A stretch of DNA of 64,000 bases. Origin: Pycnopodia helianthoides. Taxonomy: Eukaryota; Echinodermata; Asteroidea; Forcipulatida; Asteriidae. Below the pieces are notes generated by a model. It did no database searches. It saw only the letters and a program-made list of their open reading frames with translations, and was not told where the DNA came from. Position numbers and translations under genes: made by a program. Of this stretch, positions 1 through 10,627 are shown one piece after another. How positions within the stretch are numbered: position 1 is the first letter of the stretch; every line of letters begins with the position of its first letter. Location: the NCBI GenBank assembly GCA_032158295.1, contig CM063263.1, forward strand, positions 10,264,474 through 10,328,473, given 5' to 3'.

Positions 1-209
1 GTGAGTTACCAACATCTTGAATCCAAGCACTCTGTTCACCAATACATCATTAACTACCAACCACTACATTGGTTCATAACCTTCTTCTCGATTAACATAA
101 CAACAACTAACTAAAAACAGAAGAAAAAACAAACTTCTGCACATCATCTTTCCTACAGTGCTAATATTCTACCGATATATATATATAACACCACTTTCGG
201 CCATACCAT
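1..209. other. Unassigned AT-rich flank
   Basis: No supported gene. It directly precedes the first recognisable reverse-transcriptase residues and could be decayed upstream sequence of the same Penelope-like element, but I see no motif to prove that. A short TA run lies at 176-188. Confidence 0.3.
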
Positions 210-1002
210 TTGTATGAAGAGCAATACCAAGTGGATGTTCAAGCCCAACGGCCAAAATATCAGATTTTGTCGACTACTGTAAAAATCGTCTCCCAACCAA
301 ACTATGTGCGTGACACAGCGGACATATTGCGGAAACTAGAAGAAATTAATTTGTCGCCAAATGTCCTTCAACGTTGTCTCTATTTACACAAATGTCCGCC
401 AAACAGAGGCGATACACTGTGTCTCAATGCCTTGGACCGAAGTTAACACCCGTACTCAAACACAAAACCACCCTCCAACTACATCATTCCGTAAATTCTT
501 CTTGGAACTGATTGTAGGAAGAAACTGCTTCCATTTCGGTAACAATTACTATGTACACAACATCGGATGTGCCCGGGGCCGGACTGCAAGCCCAGAAATG
601 TGTGATATTACATTACACGATCTAGAAAAACAAATCCTAGAAACAGCTGATCACATCCTAACATGGTGGCGCTATAGAGATGACACCCTTCTCCTCTGTA
701 ACAACACTCTTGAAAACTTAAAGAGGCTAATATCCACACTGTGAACCAACTACACCCGACCCTCAAGTTCACTTCTATCAACTACCTTGACTGAACGATC
801 TTCAAGGGTAAACGGTTTAAAGGAAACCGGTATTCTTGACAGAGAAGTATATTCCAAACCCTCTGAAACATACCAATACCTACACAAAACATCATCACAC
901 CGTGTTCAAAGCATTCATCCACGGAGAAACACTCCGTTATGCTTGAAACACAAACAATGAAGATGATTTCCTCGATCAAAGTCAACAGTTTTCCGAACAA
1001 AT
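210..1002 (+). pseudogene. Penelope-like element reverse transcriptase, frameshifted fragment
   Basis: Decayed reverse transcriptase of the Penelope-like type. In order: a finger-region piece (NYVRDTADILRKLEEINL) up to about 355; a frame change; the motif A-like SFNVVSIYTNV at 361-395; FHFGNNYYVHNIGCARG with ASPEM (motif B-like) at about 532-600; the catalytic-box relative RYRDDTLLL at about 670-697; and NQLHPTLKF at about 744-772. Frames then switch again to GILDREVYSKPSETYQYLH and FIHGETLRYA up to about 1000. At least three frameshifts and several stops make it non-functional. The order and spacing fit the Penelope RT family, which uses a GIY-YIG endonuclease; no endonuclease domain is visible downstream. 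The subfamily is not determined. Confidence 0.72.
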
Positions 1003-1012
1003 GATATGTTGT

Positions 1013-1522
1013 TCAAGTCAACAGTCATAAAGTGTCACTGAATTGGACAGCGCCATCACTTATTTATGGTTTACTGTTATCTACCTTGATTTATTCACTT
1101 TATGATATTGATTTCATGTTCCCAGTGAAACTGAAAACCTTGCGGGTCTGCGAATTCCTTTAGAGTTCCAGTCTATTTTCATTTGTCTCAATAACTTGAT
1201 CCGACCTGTTTTGTTTCTAGATCGCTAACATAAATGCTGGTAAAATAACTTCCGAATGACCCACTTGGTTGCTGCAATGAATGTGAGATGAGCAGTGAGT
1301 GGTACTTATGCTGGCAGTTTGATTTTGTCTTTGGTGGATAATCGATTTTTTTGTTTTACTAAATGAGGCCTGTCCATAGAAAGGGAACGTTCGCATCTAC
1401 CGAACGGTAAAGAATAAGTTCGCCTGTAACTTCTGAGGCTTAAAATGAATCGACTATGTACAAGCAAGGATTTATTTAATTAAACCTACATAACCTTGGT
1501 TACCTCTTGCTCTATGGGTACC
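1013..1522. other. No feature seen
   Basis: No coding signal, structured repeat or RNA recognised. Possibly decayed downstream sequence of the preceding retroelement. Confidence 0.3.
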
Positions 1523-1805
1523 TGGGGCCGATTTAACAAAGAGATAAGACTAGTCTTATCTGAAGTTAGGACCAGTAACTGGTCTTAACTTAAGACTAGT
1601 CCTATCTCTTAGCATTGCCTAGGACCAGTCCTAAGTTAGGAAGAGTTTTGTGAAACTGACCCTGGGGTCGTTTTCACAAAGAGATAAGACTAGTCTTATC
1701 TGAAGTTATAGGACCAGTAACTGGTCTTAATTAAATTCTAGTCCTATATCTTAGCATTGCCTAGGACCAGTCCTAAGTAAGGAATAGTTTTGTGAAATGG
1801 ACCCC
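1523..1805. repeat. Two tandem copies of an ACTAGTCCTA-rich palindromic element
   Basis: Two consecutive ~140-bp units (1523-1661 and 1664-1805) each run from GGGGYCG-TTT-ACAAAGAG, through inverted blocks (AAGACTAGTCTTATC, ACCAGTAACTGGT, CCTAGGACCAGTCCTAAG), to AGTTTTGTGAAA-TGACCC. Each unit is itself an inverted repeat. The same family recurs at 10468-10627. It looks like a non-autonomous hairpin DNA element; no coding capacity. Confidence 0.75.
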
Positions 1806-2149
1806 CTGGACCCCTCTGATGTGAGTGGCAAACCCCCTGAGCCAGTTTCAGGGTCCACGTATCGCCTCGACATGCAACATATTATTCACCTCGCACATTG
1901 CAGTAACACGGAAAGTGGGTCTGGTGGATATAGCCTGCCCGATATGGGGCACAGGGTGTGTGTCCCCCCCCCAATGTTCCCATACTATAACACACTATTT
2001 CCTCTTGTATAGACCCCCCCCCTAAAATCCTCAAAAGACTTCCTGAGATACCAAGCACACAATGAAGACACAGTAGGGGAGGGGGGGGGGTTACCCTCTG
2101 CCCCATATCGAGCACCAATTGCTGGTGGAACCCACGCAGTAACCTCTGC
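1806..2149. other. Intergenic stretch with three C/G homopolymers
   Basis: Holds C9 (1964-1972), C9 (2014-2022) and G10 (2081-2090) runs. No gene signal recognised; the last bases may be further decayed sequence of the LINE that follows. Confidence 0.4.
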
Positions 2150-2536
2150 TCACCTTCAAGGGACTTCACGGCACTGCTCCCGTGTACATCTCAGATCTCC
2201 TACACAACTACACTCCTACCCGCTCTCTTCGCTCACAACACCAACATCTCCTTCACATTCCAAGGTTCAACACACAGCACTACAGAAACCGGTCATTCAG
2301 CGTTACTGCACCTACTCTCTGGAACAATCTCCCCCATCACATTCGTTTAAATCATACAAAAGTGCCCTGAAAACCCACCTTTTTACTATACAGCATTAAT
2401 TACCTTGCTTGTGTGTTAATCATTCAGTCAATTCTACATAGTTTATCAGGTTATTTATTTGAGCTTTTGTAAAGCGCCTAGAGATAACTTTATATTAGGC
2501 GCTATATAAATCGAATATGTTATTGTTATTATTTTT
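2150..2536 (+). pseudogene. 3' end of a CR1/L2-like non-LTR retrotransposon
   Basis: C-terminal end of a LINE ORF and its 3' UTR. It reads GLHGTAPVYISDLLHNYTPT, then NRSFSVTAPTLWNNLPHHIR at about 2290-2347. A one-base frameshift near 2350 leads to SYKSALKTHLF and a stop at about 2400. The LWNxLP-hIR...FKxxLKTHLF ending is typical of many CR1/L2-type elements. The 3' UTR has AAGCGCCTAGAGATA and TTAGGCGCTATATAAA, followed by a GTTATT/ATT-type microsatellite tail, also typical. Truncated at the 5' end; dead copy. Confidence 0.75.
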
Positions 2537-3026
2537 GTCTTCGCGTTCTGCACCAAGAGTTTAAGGTGGAAGGGAAGGTCTTCTAAATGCTAACGAGGAT
2601 CTTTATTGCGTACACCTGGCTGCGTCTCGGGCCATTCATAAAAAAAGGAAGAATTCACTACACGTCTGCTTTGGGAGCGCATAGACTTTTTGTTCTGGCT
2701 TTGTTTGAACACATGTGATTTCCACCTGCTGCAGACGAAGGTGTTTGTTTTTCTGTCTTTCTTGTTATTTTCTTTTGATCACGAGATTTTAATATTCATG
2801 GCGCCAAATATTGATTTGCAAATAGTAGGAATTGGATTCTCTGTCAAAATCGCGTTTCACATTGAATGTTTTTTTTTTTACTGTACATTTTCTGGGGTAT
2901 TTCGTATGTACTGATATAGGCTCCTTGTGTGATGTGCCGCCGCGAGCAGTAACACAATTTGTTTCGTCAATCAATGATCTGTTTATCTGCTTTTTAAACA
3001 GTGCCATTCTCGTCCTCGGAATATAA
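2537..3026. other. No feature seen
   Basis: AT-rich single-copy-looking sequence. Short open frames on both strands carry no recognisable domain. Confidence 0.3.
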
Positions 3027-3165
3027 ATGTTGGCATGACAACAGATCGCCTCCAAAGAATAGGAACCTATGACCATGGTATAACAAATCGATTGTTTTGT
3101 ACACCCTCAGGGAGCCTCGGGTGCCCTTTGCCTGTACACACCAACATGGACCCCAACCACAGAAT
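3027..3165 (-). repeat. Foldback repeat copy (TGTACAAAACA/TGGACC family)
   Basis: On the minus strand this segment begins GGGGTCCATGTTGGTGTGTA, passes GGGTGTACAAAACA, and ends TTTGGAGGCGATCTGTTGTC. The same order occurs at 12151-12345, and its GTACAAAACACAATGGACC part at 29484-29577. It is therefore a dispersed family with short inverted ends. Confidence 0.6.
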
Positions 3166-4689
3166 GCAACGGTTGTTTAAAATGGCCATGCGTATCACCT
3201 GACAAGCACAGGCTTGTAATCCTTTGGACCAATCGTAGCCAGCATCTAAATTGGCGGCTAAAGCTATATGGCTTCGACAGTCGCCAAGGCTGTTGCTGAG
3301 GACTTCAATGCATAATATCACGGCTATCCGATCGTAAGCCACAAGTTCTGACACTGCCCTGACACGGGTGTAAAATCTGAAGTCAGTATATACGCTAATC
3401 CGATGAGACTATCTGGATTGTTAGACCGGGGTTATATTACAGAGTACCGGTCTAATCTTATCATAGGCTGTCAACTGAGCTCTTGTACACGCCTCGTCAT
3501 GGGATGATGGGAGCTCTGACTATCGATCAAGTTTGCAACTTCTCACGCTGGTGCGCAGCCTGCTGAACAGTGACCGATTGAACACGTTTATCAAATCAAC
3601 GTGCGCCCTCCGTTGGTAATGCTGTCATCCACCATTATTTTTTATCAAGTATAGTACACGCAAGGAAAGCAGACTGTGCGTTCTATAATCGAGATAACTT
3701 GTGAACAGAACCGTTTCAAGTTAGAATTAAATTTGACCATAAATCGAGGGGTTGGGGTTGACTTGAGCATTTGCTAATTGTTCATTTAGAGTTGGCATTA
3801 AACGCACTCTTCTGATTGTTTGTAATGCGTGCACTGTTGCATTGTTGTTTTCTTTGCCCGTTAATTTCCCCAAGGAACATCCACCCAACCCGATCCAAGC
3901 ACGATCGCCCCTGTGGATAATGATCAACCATGATGGGGTTATGTAATGTATAGAATATTATTCAGGGTCAATTCGGCAACCATTAAAATTTCATGAAGAC
4001 CAGACCAACTATACATAAAATGACCATTGAATGGGTCGTTAGGCACGATGATAATGGCGTCAGTACTCATTGCCGTGTTGCTAAACAACTTTAAGCTGTA
4101 AAGCGAAACTCATACAACTTCTCTGTTTGACCGACCCACCTGCAATAAAATGCTGTTTACTTTAATTAAAACAAATTTGTTTACGGTTGTCATTGTTGCT
4201 AGGTATAGATTGGATATCTAATTAAAAGATAACTTAAAGCCATGCTGGGATGAAGAAAAGGATAATGGGTTTTCATCATCAAAAACATAATTATAAAGAT
4301 TAATAACATATTAATTGTTTGCAAAGAAATGGCATCACTAATTATGATCAGAACAGTAACAACCCCCAGGGAATTAATGTGTCCTTCTGGAATTATATTA
4401 TAGTTGTAATATTATAGTTGATATGTAATTTGAAGACCCGCAAATCTTGTTATTAGGGTGTTTCGATTGTCGCCATCGAAATAAACCTAATGTGAGCGTG
4501 CACAAAACTCCCGTACAACAAGACATAAACCATTTATTCTCTTTAATACTAAAAACCATGTCTTTAAAACCCAAAGTCGTGACTTTATGAAATTTTACCC
4601 AATCTGAAGAAGACCCGAAAAAGATTTGAATGACGTTTCCATTACTCGCTCCCTGTCAGAAGCATCAGCAACGTATCCTTTAAGTTAAT
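3166..4689. other. No gene recognised
   Basis: Moderately AT-rich sequence without a supported coding region. A small inverted repeat (AGACCGG ... CCGGTCT) lies at about 3424-3454. The last ~70 bases may belong to the non-LTR element that follows. Confidence 0.3.
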
Positions 4690-5518
4690 ACCCAAAGTGC
4701 CTCAAAGTTGGCCCAAGCCGCAAATGACGTATGACGTCACATTCTTGAAGGACACGGCGAACAGGCTCGAAATGGTAAACTTCTTGGATGCAGAACTGGC
4801 TGCCATCCGAAATATAACTATATTAAACAAATCTTTGACGGTTTCAAGAGATGTCGCTTTCAGCAAGGCATCTAACATTCCCGGCTTTGTCAAGCGTAAA
4901 CACCTAGACTGGTTTGACGAGAACGACCAAGATATAGCTGAGTTATTGGATGACAGGTCCTTCATATCTGACAATTATTCATCACTGAAAATATTTCGAT
5001 GTCATCAGGATCAGGCTAAACATACACTTCGAGCCAAACAAAGAGTAACGGAGAACCAGTGGTTGGGGAAAAGGCTACATAGTTTCAGGATGCCGCAGAC
5101 AGGCACGACATGAAGGCATCTTCATACAAGTCTTAGATCTGTATACGGTCCTAGATCCAGCGGTTAAAACGCCTATCCGTTCATCAAAATGACGAAAAAG
5201 CTCCTTACAGACAGGCAAGTGATGCTCTCTCGTTAGGGAGGCAGAACACTTCAACAGTCTCCTGAACCCACAGACCGAAGTGACCAATGCCACCACTGAA
5301 GCACTCCCCCCAGTATCTGGCCCTGGAAGAACTTGACCTTGATCCAGCACAAGCTGAGATTACAAGCCGAGGTCAATGAGGCTATAACAGCAACTCTCCA
5401 CTGGCAAGTCACGTGACAAGTTGACTGACTGGGGCTACTACATGACAAGGAAATTCACCAGGCTATTCTGTCTCATCTGGGACCAAGGCGTCGTGCCTCA
5501 GGTTTACAAAGATGCTTC

Positions 5519-7553
5519 CATAGGCCCTTTTCGGCTTCAGGCACCGGATTCGTTTTTTTTTGTGGCTTCGGCTCCGCGCTTCTTCGGCTTCACAACAAAC
5601 AAAAGGGAGACGTGATTGTTTCGAAAACCTTTGCTTCATGACCGTGTCCCCGTTGGGGAGTGGGGGGGGGGGCTGGATAATGCAAGATAACAAAATTTGT
5701 CTTCTGCTTTATGTTTGTGCTAGGCAGTATACAAATAGTTCGAAAAAAATACTAGAACATATAAATACCACCACAAAATAAAACAAACATAATCCAAACA
5801 TTGTTGTTGTAGAATACGCATCGTTGTTACAATGTTCTCTTTTTGACGATTAATTTAAAATACAAGATTACTTGCTTTTGTACATTTAATTCAAATAATA
5901 TCGTCCACACTGGTGGTTCAATTTTATTTGCTATATTTAATTTTAGCTTGACTTGATTGACCTTTTATTTGATTGAAAACTAACAAATCATTATTGTTTT
6001 CGTCAACAAAACTGATCAGACATTTTGTTCAAATAAAAGTGAAAAAAAAAAATTAAAAAAAATAAAAACAAAAATGACTAATAATAGCCTTACTAAATAC
6101 CTCTTGCATTGTAATCTTCAATAAGACACAGTTTTACAAATTAATAATTCTACTAACCTTGAAGCAGTCTTAAAAATGCAAATTGTATTAGTTCCGTTAT
6201 CTGAAAACTTGAGTATTCTGATGACTGTTTTGACTTTTAGGATGAAAATAACATAGGCCTACCCTGACTATCAAATATAAACTGCATAAAAGCAGTGCTG
6301 TGCTAAAATGAGTTTTCTTCGTATTATCACAAATTGAATCAATAAAAAAATGTAAAAGCAATTATATACAAACATACAACCTTGACTTTTACAATAAAAT
6401 AGTATAATATTATAATACAAAGATAGTGCGTACAAAAAGATTTGTTCTTTAAGATTGAAAAGGTTACCGATGATCTAATCCCATAAAGCTAGGGGGAAAA
6501 CGTTAATGTGGATATTAAAAAAAAACATTGACTCACTCTATATTGATAATCCCCACCATTAAGTCACGAGACACGATTATTTCTGTCAACAGTTAGACTA
6601 ACGGTGATTTGTCAAGCTTTTCTTTCTAGCCTACGTGAGTCAGCTACCGTTAGTGGCTAACAACATTTAAAGGAACATTACAGAATTGGTAAGAAAAAAA
6701 CTTGTTAAATATACTTTTGATCACAGATTTGCATAAAACTTACACGGTCTAACAATGGTGATAGTAGAAAACATCCCTAGAAATATTTCTGTCTGAAATG
6801 CCATATTTGATGAGATATGAATAAACTAATTTTCCGATTGGAGTTCATCGCTCAGTGAGCGTTTTATTCATTTGTTGAATCTATACGATTTCATGCAAAT
6901 GTGTAATCAGTTTTTTACTATTTTCTCGTGACCCAGATGGCCGATCGATCTCAAACTTGTACAGGTTTGTCAGTTTATGTATATGGTGGATTACATAAAG
7001 TGCTTACACTGCCAGCAACTGTTTTGTTAGCAAAACCAATTCTGTAATGTTCCTTTAATGAACAAAATAAGAACATCAGTTTGCCCTCTGTTATACTTTT
7101 ACGGTTAGTGTTGAACTTTGTATCATTTCTTCTGCTGGACCACTGACGAGAGTTGTTGCTTTGACGAAACTGGTTATCACACTAATGTTTTTCTCACAGG
7201 TTGTCAATGCCTGCAGATTCATGTAGGCATTTTATTAACTGAAATAAGAATATGTTATAATTTTGTGGGTATATTATTAATGAACAAATACTCAATGCAG
7301 CCATGCATATTGTTGATTTCAAAAAGAGATCAATTTCTAAAGTTTTGTAACTGTAACCGATGATTTTAAATGGCTGCCGCACGTAAACAGATTTTGACAT
7401 CATAAATCTGACGTCATCAGGCCAGCAAAGCCACCTCACTTGATGGCTCGGTACGTTTTGTTCCGTATCTTGACCAAAAAGGAAGCCTTGGCTTCAAGCC
7501 AAAGCCGAAGCCAGGCGTTGGGCTTCCACAGCCGGTCGATTTGAAAAGGGCCT
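5519..7553. mobile_element. ~2 kb non-autonomous DNA transposon inserted in the LINE RT
   Basis: This block splits the RT between KDASI and YKQKC. Its ends are inverted: AGGCCCTTTTC at the left (5522) and GAAAAGGGCCT at the right (to 7553). GGCTTC/GAAGCC subterminal repeats occur at both ends (5533-5596 and 7470-7530). Flanks GATGCTTC (5511-5518) and GATGATAC (7554-7561) match 6 of 8, which would fit an 8-bp hAT-type target duplication. The interior is AT-rich with no transposase-like frame, so it is probably an internal-deletion derivative. It contains G11 at 5662 and a family A element at 6667-7058. hAT membership is inference. Confidence 0.65.
6667..7058 (+). mobile_element. Family A inverted-repeat element, copy 1
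   Basis: Complete 392-bp copy: TTAA-AGGAACATTACAGAATTG at the left and AATTCTGTAATGTTCCT-TTAA at the right. The central hairpin CGCTCAGTGAGCG is present. It lies inside the 2-kb DNA transposon, making it the innermost of three nested insertions. No coding capacity. Confidence 0.88.
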
Positions 7554-9079
7554 GATGATACAAACAGAAGTGTAGTAAGTCCAACTGCGGCACTTTTAGA
7601 GGTATATCACTTCTTTTAACTGCAGGACAAATTCTTGCAAGAGTGTAAAATCATCGGGTTGACTCAGTGTGTCCAGATTTCTAGCTGGACGCGGAACTGT
7701 CGACAATGATCGTTTACAGCGCCCCAACCCTCAACACAAATCACGAACTGAACAGAACATGGATCTCTACATTGTGTCTGTAGACCAATGCCTTTGACAC
7801 AGTCAACCCATGTCAGCATGTAGACGGTGCTGCACGACTTCGGCATCCTTGATAAGTTCGTCATTGTCATACGCTCTTTCCATGATGGCATGATAGCCAG
7901 TGTAATCCGAAGTGGTACATCATCATATACCCCTTATCCTGTCACCTGTGGCACAAAACAAGGTCTTGTAATAGCTCTTGTTCTGTTTTTCATGTACTTC
8001 TCAGCCATGCAACCAACCAGCATTCACAAATCTGGACAAAACAGTGACACATTCGGTTCACGTCAGACGGTGGGGCTCAATCCGAAGTCGCTAAAGTGCC
8101 ATCGTAAGACCTCGATGCAGCTATTTAGAGAACCCTTGTTTGCCGACGAGTGGGCTCTCTGAACAGACAGCCTAAGGACATTCAGTTGGTTGTTGACCGT
8201 TTTGCTCTGGCTGCAGACGACTTTGGCTGAACATTATGCCTGACAAATACAGCGACCACGTGTCAACCAGCACCTTGCCATGATGTAGTCAACGACCGGA
8301 TCGTCACGATCAACGATACCCCGCTCAAGTCGGTTCAGAAATGCTGCTGTCTTGGGAGTACCTTCTCTAACACAGCTTTGCTGGATGGTGATGATATCAA
8401 ACAAGCTGGCCAAAGCAAGCTCATAGGCTTTGAGAGATGCGTGGAGTCTGCCTCACAACTGAAATCAAAGTTTCTCTATAAACCACTCCTTTATGACCGT
8501 GCAGAATGGACAACTTACCAGCGCCACATAAGACAACTTGATGCTTCCCTTTTTCTGTTTGCGCTCTATTTTTAACAGTAGCAGTCTCAACACTTACGTT
8601 CTTACAAGGTGCTGCCTGCCCTGTCATGGAAAGTATGCTCATCAAAGTGTACTTTGTAAGGGTGTAGGGGTGGTACACGTGGTTCGTATAGAGGACAGCT
8701 GCAGCACCAAATGCCCATCTGAGCGGAGTACACCAACCCGCAAACTAGGCCGTCCGAAACCCAGATTGAAAGACTTCCTGAAATCCAACCTCCAAACACG
8801 CAAGCTTGTTATCACTACATGTGAGTACAGGCAGCTCTCCATTTGACCCAAACTGCTGTATAAATCACGCAGTCTCATCATTTTTAAGTGAGTAGAGCCA
8901 GGTACGCACGGAGGGAGAGAGCACGCCGTAAAAGAAACCATTGCCCCCGGTCCGTCACTCGATAGCGACTTCCCTACTTTTAATAAGATCCGCAAGTCAA
9001 GATTTGGACTAATGTCCTCACATGAGACTCGGTGATCGTCTCGCCTCATCTATACTTTGAACAAAACAAAAACACCCAA

Positions 9080-9268
9080 GGCCGGAAACATTTCAGGGTC
9101 AGTATGACTCGGAAACTTGTCAAGATGACACAGAAAGGGGTCAAACTGACGCATAATCTGATTCAAAACCCATTTTTCTAACCATTTTCTGCGTCAGCCT
9201 AGCCTGGAAATGGGTTAGACTCCCCCTACGACCCGATTCCGAGTCAATCCTGACCGGGAAGTTTTAGA
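9080..9268. repeat. TGACC-motif repeat, dispersed copy
   Basis: Repeated GGGTCAGTATGACTCGG, GGGTCAAACTGACGC, AAATGGGTTAGACTCC and GAGTCAATCCTGACCGGGA blocks. The same motif style occurs at 40960-41320, 42811-44750 and 46735-47430. Noncoding; origin unknown. Confidence 0.55.
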
Positions 9269-9784
9269 TTGTGATAATTTATTTATCTATTCATTGATTT
9301 ATTCTTTTGCCGAACACTCCCTTCAAAGCAACGGGAGAACCCACCATCATAATTTCAGTATTGATATTTATCATAGCCAGCAAACGATGTTGTTGACACA
9401 AGAGTTATGCGCTGCCCGGTGTTATTTCAATACACAAATTTGATATTCGAATCGGTAAGTGACTCAGTAAATTGTGCATTTTGGGCAAACCAGGCATCGC
9501 GATGGATCGATGGCATAATAAGTCGGGCGGCTCTAGAGTAAAGTAGGATTTCCCACGGTGCCACTCCTGTTAAAGGTGAGGTCAGTGAGAGCTTTAGTCA
9601 ATGTAATGCTGATTTCCAGGCAAGTTATAGCGAAATGTACAATAACAGTCAAATATGGACATTTCAGCTGAACACAGCGTATATACTTAATGAGAAAACA
9701 GCAACAAACTCTCACGATATTTTCACAAGAACGTCGAATCCATCAACTTTTAGCGAGGTGACAGTGGGTGACCAACTGCAGCAT
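9269..9784. other. No feature seen
   Basis: AT-rich, no recognised gene, RNA or repeat. Confidence 0.3.
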
Positions 9785-10005
9785 TCGCGAACGGACAACA
9801 ATTCTCAGAAATCTGAGAAATAATTTATGCATGAATTGTTTCTCAGATTCAAATGTTTTTTTAGGGGTAACAAAATGGGCCATGTCACATTACTTTGAAG
9901 AGAATCATTTATCAAAATAGTTTATAGTATCAACAGCTTCAGTGCTTCTCACCAAGTAGTTTAGGGCCATATATATAAACTTTTTGAGTGTTTACCAATC
10001 TTATG
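9785..10005 (-). repeat. Degraded family C element
   Basis: Contains TTTCTCAGATT beside AGAAATCTGAGAAA (the hairpin region of the intact copy at 59904-60297) and TGCTTCTCACCAAGTAG, the reverse complement of that copy's left part. The ends are eroded: TGAGTGTTTACCAAT remains near 10000. Probably an old minus-strand copy. Confidence 0.55.
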
Positions 10006-10467
10006 ACCATTTAAATCAATTTCGATTATCACCACTACTGCAATTCTTATAATGTATTTTCCCCCTCGTACGTAACTTATACATTTTTAAGAAAATACAA
10101 TAGGGGAAAAACCTGTAAAATTGCAATTTTTTCATTTTAACAAATACTGAAGATCAATGTTGACGTGTTTACTGATTGTCGGTGTTGACGTGTTTACTCA
10201 CGATTTCAGGAACATTTACGTCAGTGTTTACGCAAGTACTTGTGCATCATTTGAAATGAAAGTTGTGTCATTAAACGTGAGCAAATTGTATACACTGATA
10301 TAATATGAAATGACCAAACAACTTTGGGACAAACGTGCTTACATTTGGAGAGTATTTCATTGGATTACGGAAAAAAACAGAAGAGAGGGAAAACAACTAA
10401 AACAAAACAATACTCGTTGTTTTCTCGACTAGAACAAATCCTGTCCACAGTAATAGTGAGACACAAG
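10006..10467. other. No gene recognised
   Basis: AT-rich. A local direct repeat containing GTTGACGTGTTTACT occurs twice at about 10158-10200. No coding signal. Confidence 0.35.
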
Positions 10468-10627
10468 GGGTCGATTTCACAAAACTCTTCCTAACTTAAG
10501 AGTAGTCCTAGGCAATGCCAAGAGATAGGACTAGTCCTAAGTTAGGACCAGTACTTAGGACTAGTCCTATCTCTTAGCATTGCCTAGGACTAGTCCTAAG
10601 TTAGGACGAGTTTTGTGAAATCGACCC
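10468..10627. mobile_element. 160-bp hairpin element, ACTAGTCCTA family
   Basis: Begins GGGTCGATTTCACAAAACTC and ends GAGTTTTGTGAAATCGACCC, exact inverted ends. The arms continue through CCTAACTTA..., AGTCCTAGGCAATGC and AGAGATAGGACTAGTCCTAA nearly to the centre, so the whole element folds on itself. It is the cleanest copy here of the family at 1523-1805. Confidence 0.8.

Larger units (their letters stand above)
4690..9040 (+). pseudogene. RTE/Jockey-like non-LTR retrotransposon, decayed and split by an insertion
   Basis: Remnant of a LINE polyprotein. The linker between endonuclease and RT reads RKHLDWFDENDQDIAELL at about 4890-4945. AEHFNSLLN-like and EVNEAITATLHW pieces follow in other frames. 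The RT begins LFCLIWDQGVVPQVYKDASI (5463-5522), is interrupted, and resumes YKQKCSKSNCGTFRGISLL at about 7559. Later motifs are AFDTVN (about 7790), TCGTKQG...VLF (about 7945-7990), LFADEWAL where LFADD is expected (about 8130-8160), and WTTYQRHIRQLDA (about 8510). LGRPKPRLKDFLKSNL (about 8740-8795) and SRFGLMSS near 9000 resemble the C-terminal tail and zinc-finger remnant of this LINE type. Many frameshifts and stops; inactive. The clade name is uncertain. Confidence 0.78.

Noticed and set aside
6225..6290. Hammerhead ribozyme suggested by CTGATGA
   Set aside because: No matching GAAA core and stem arrangement downstream.
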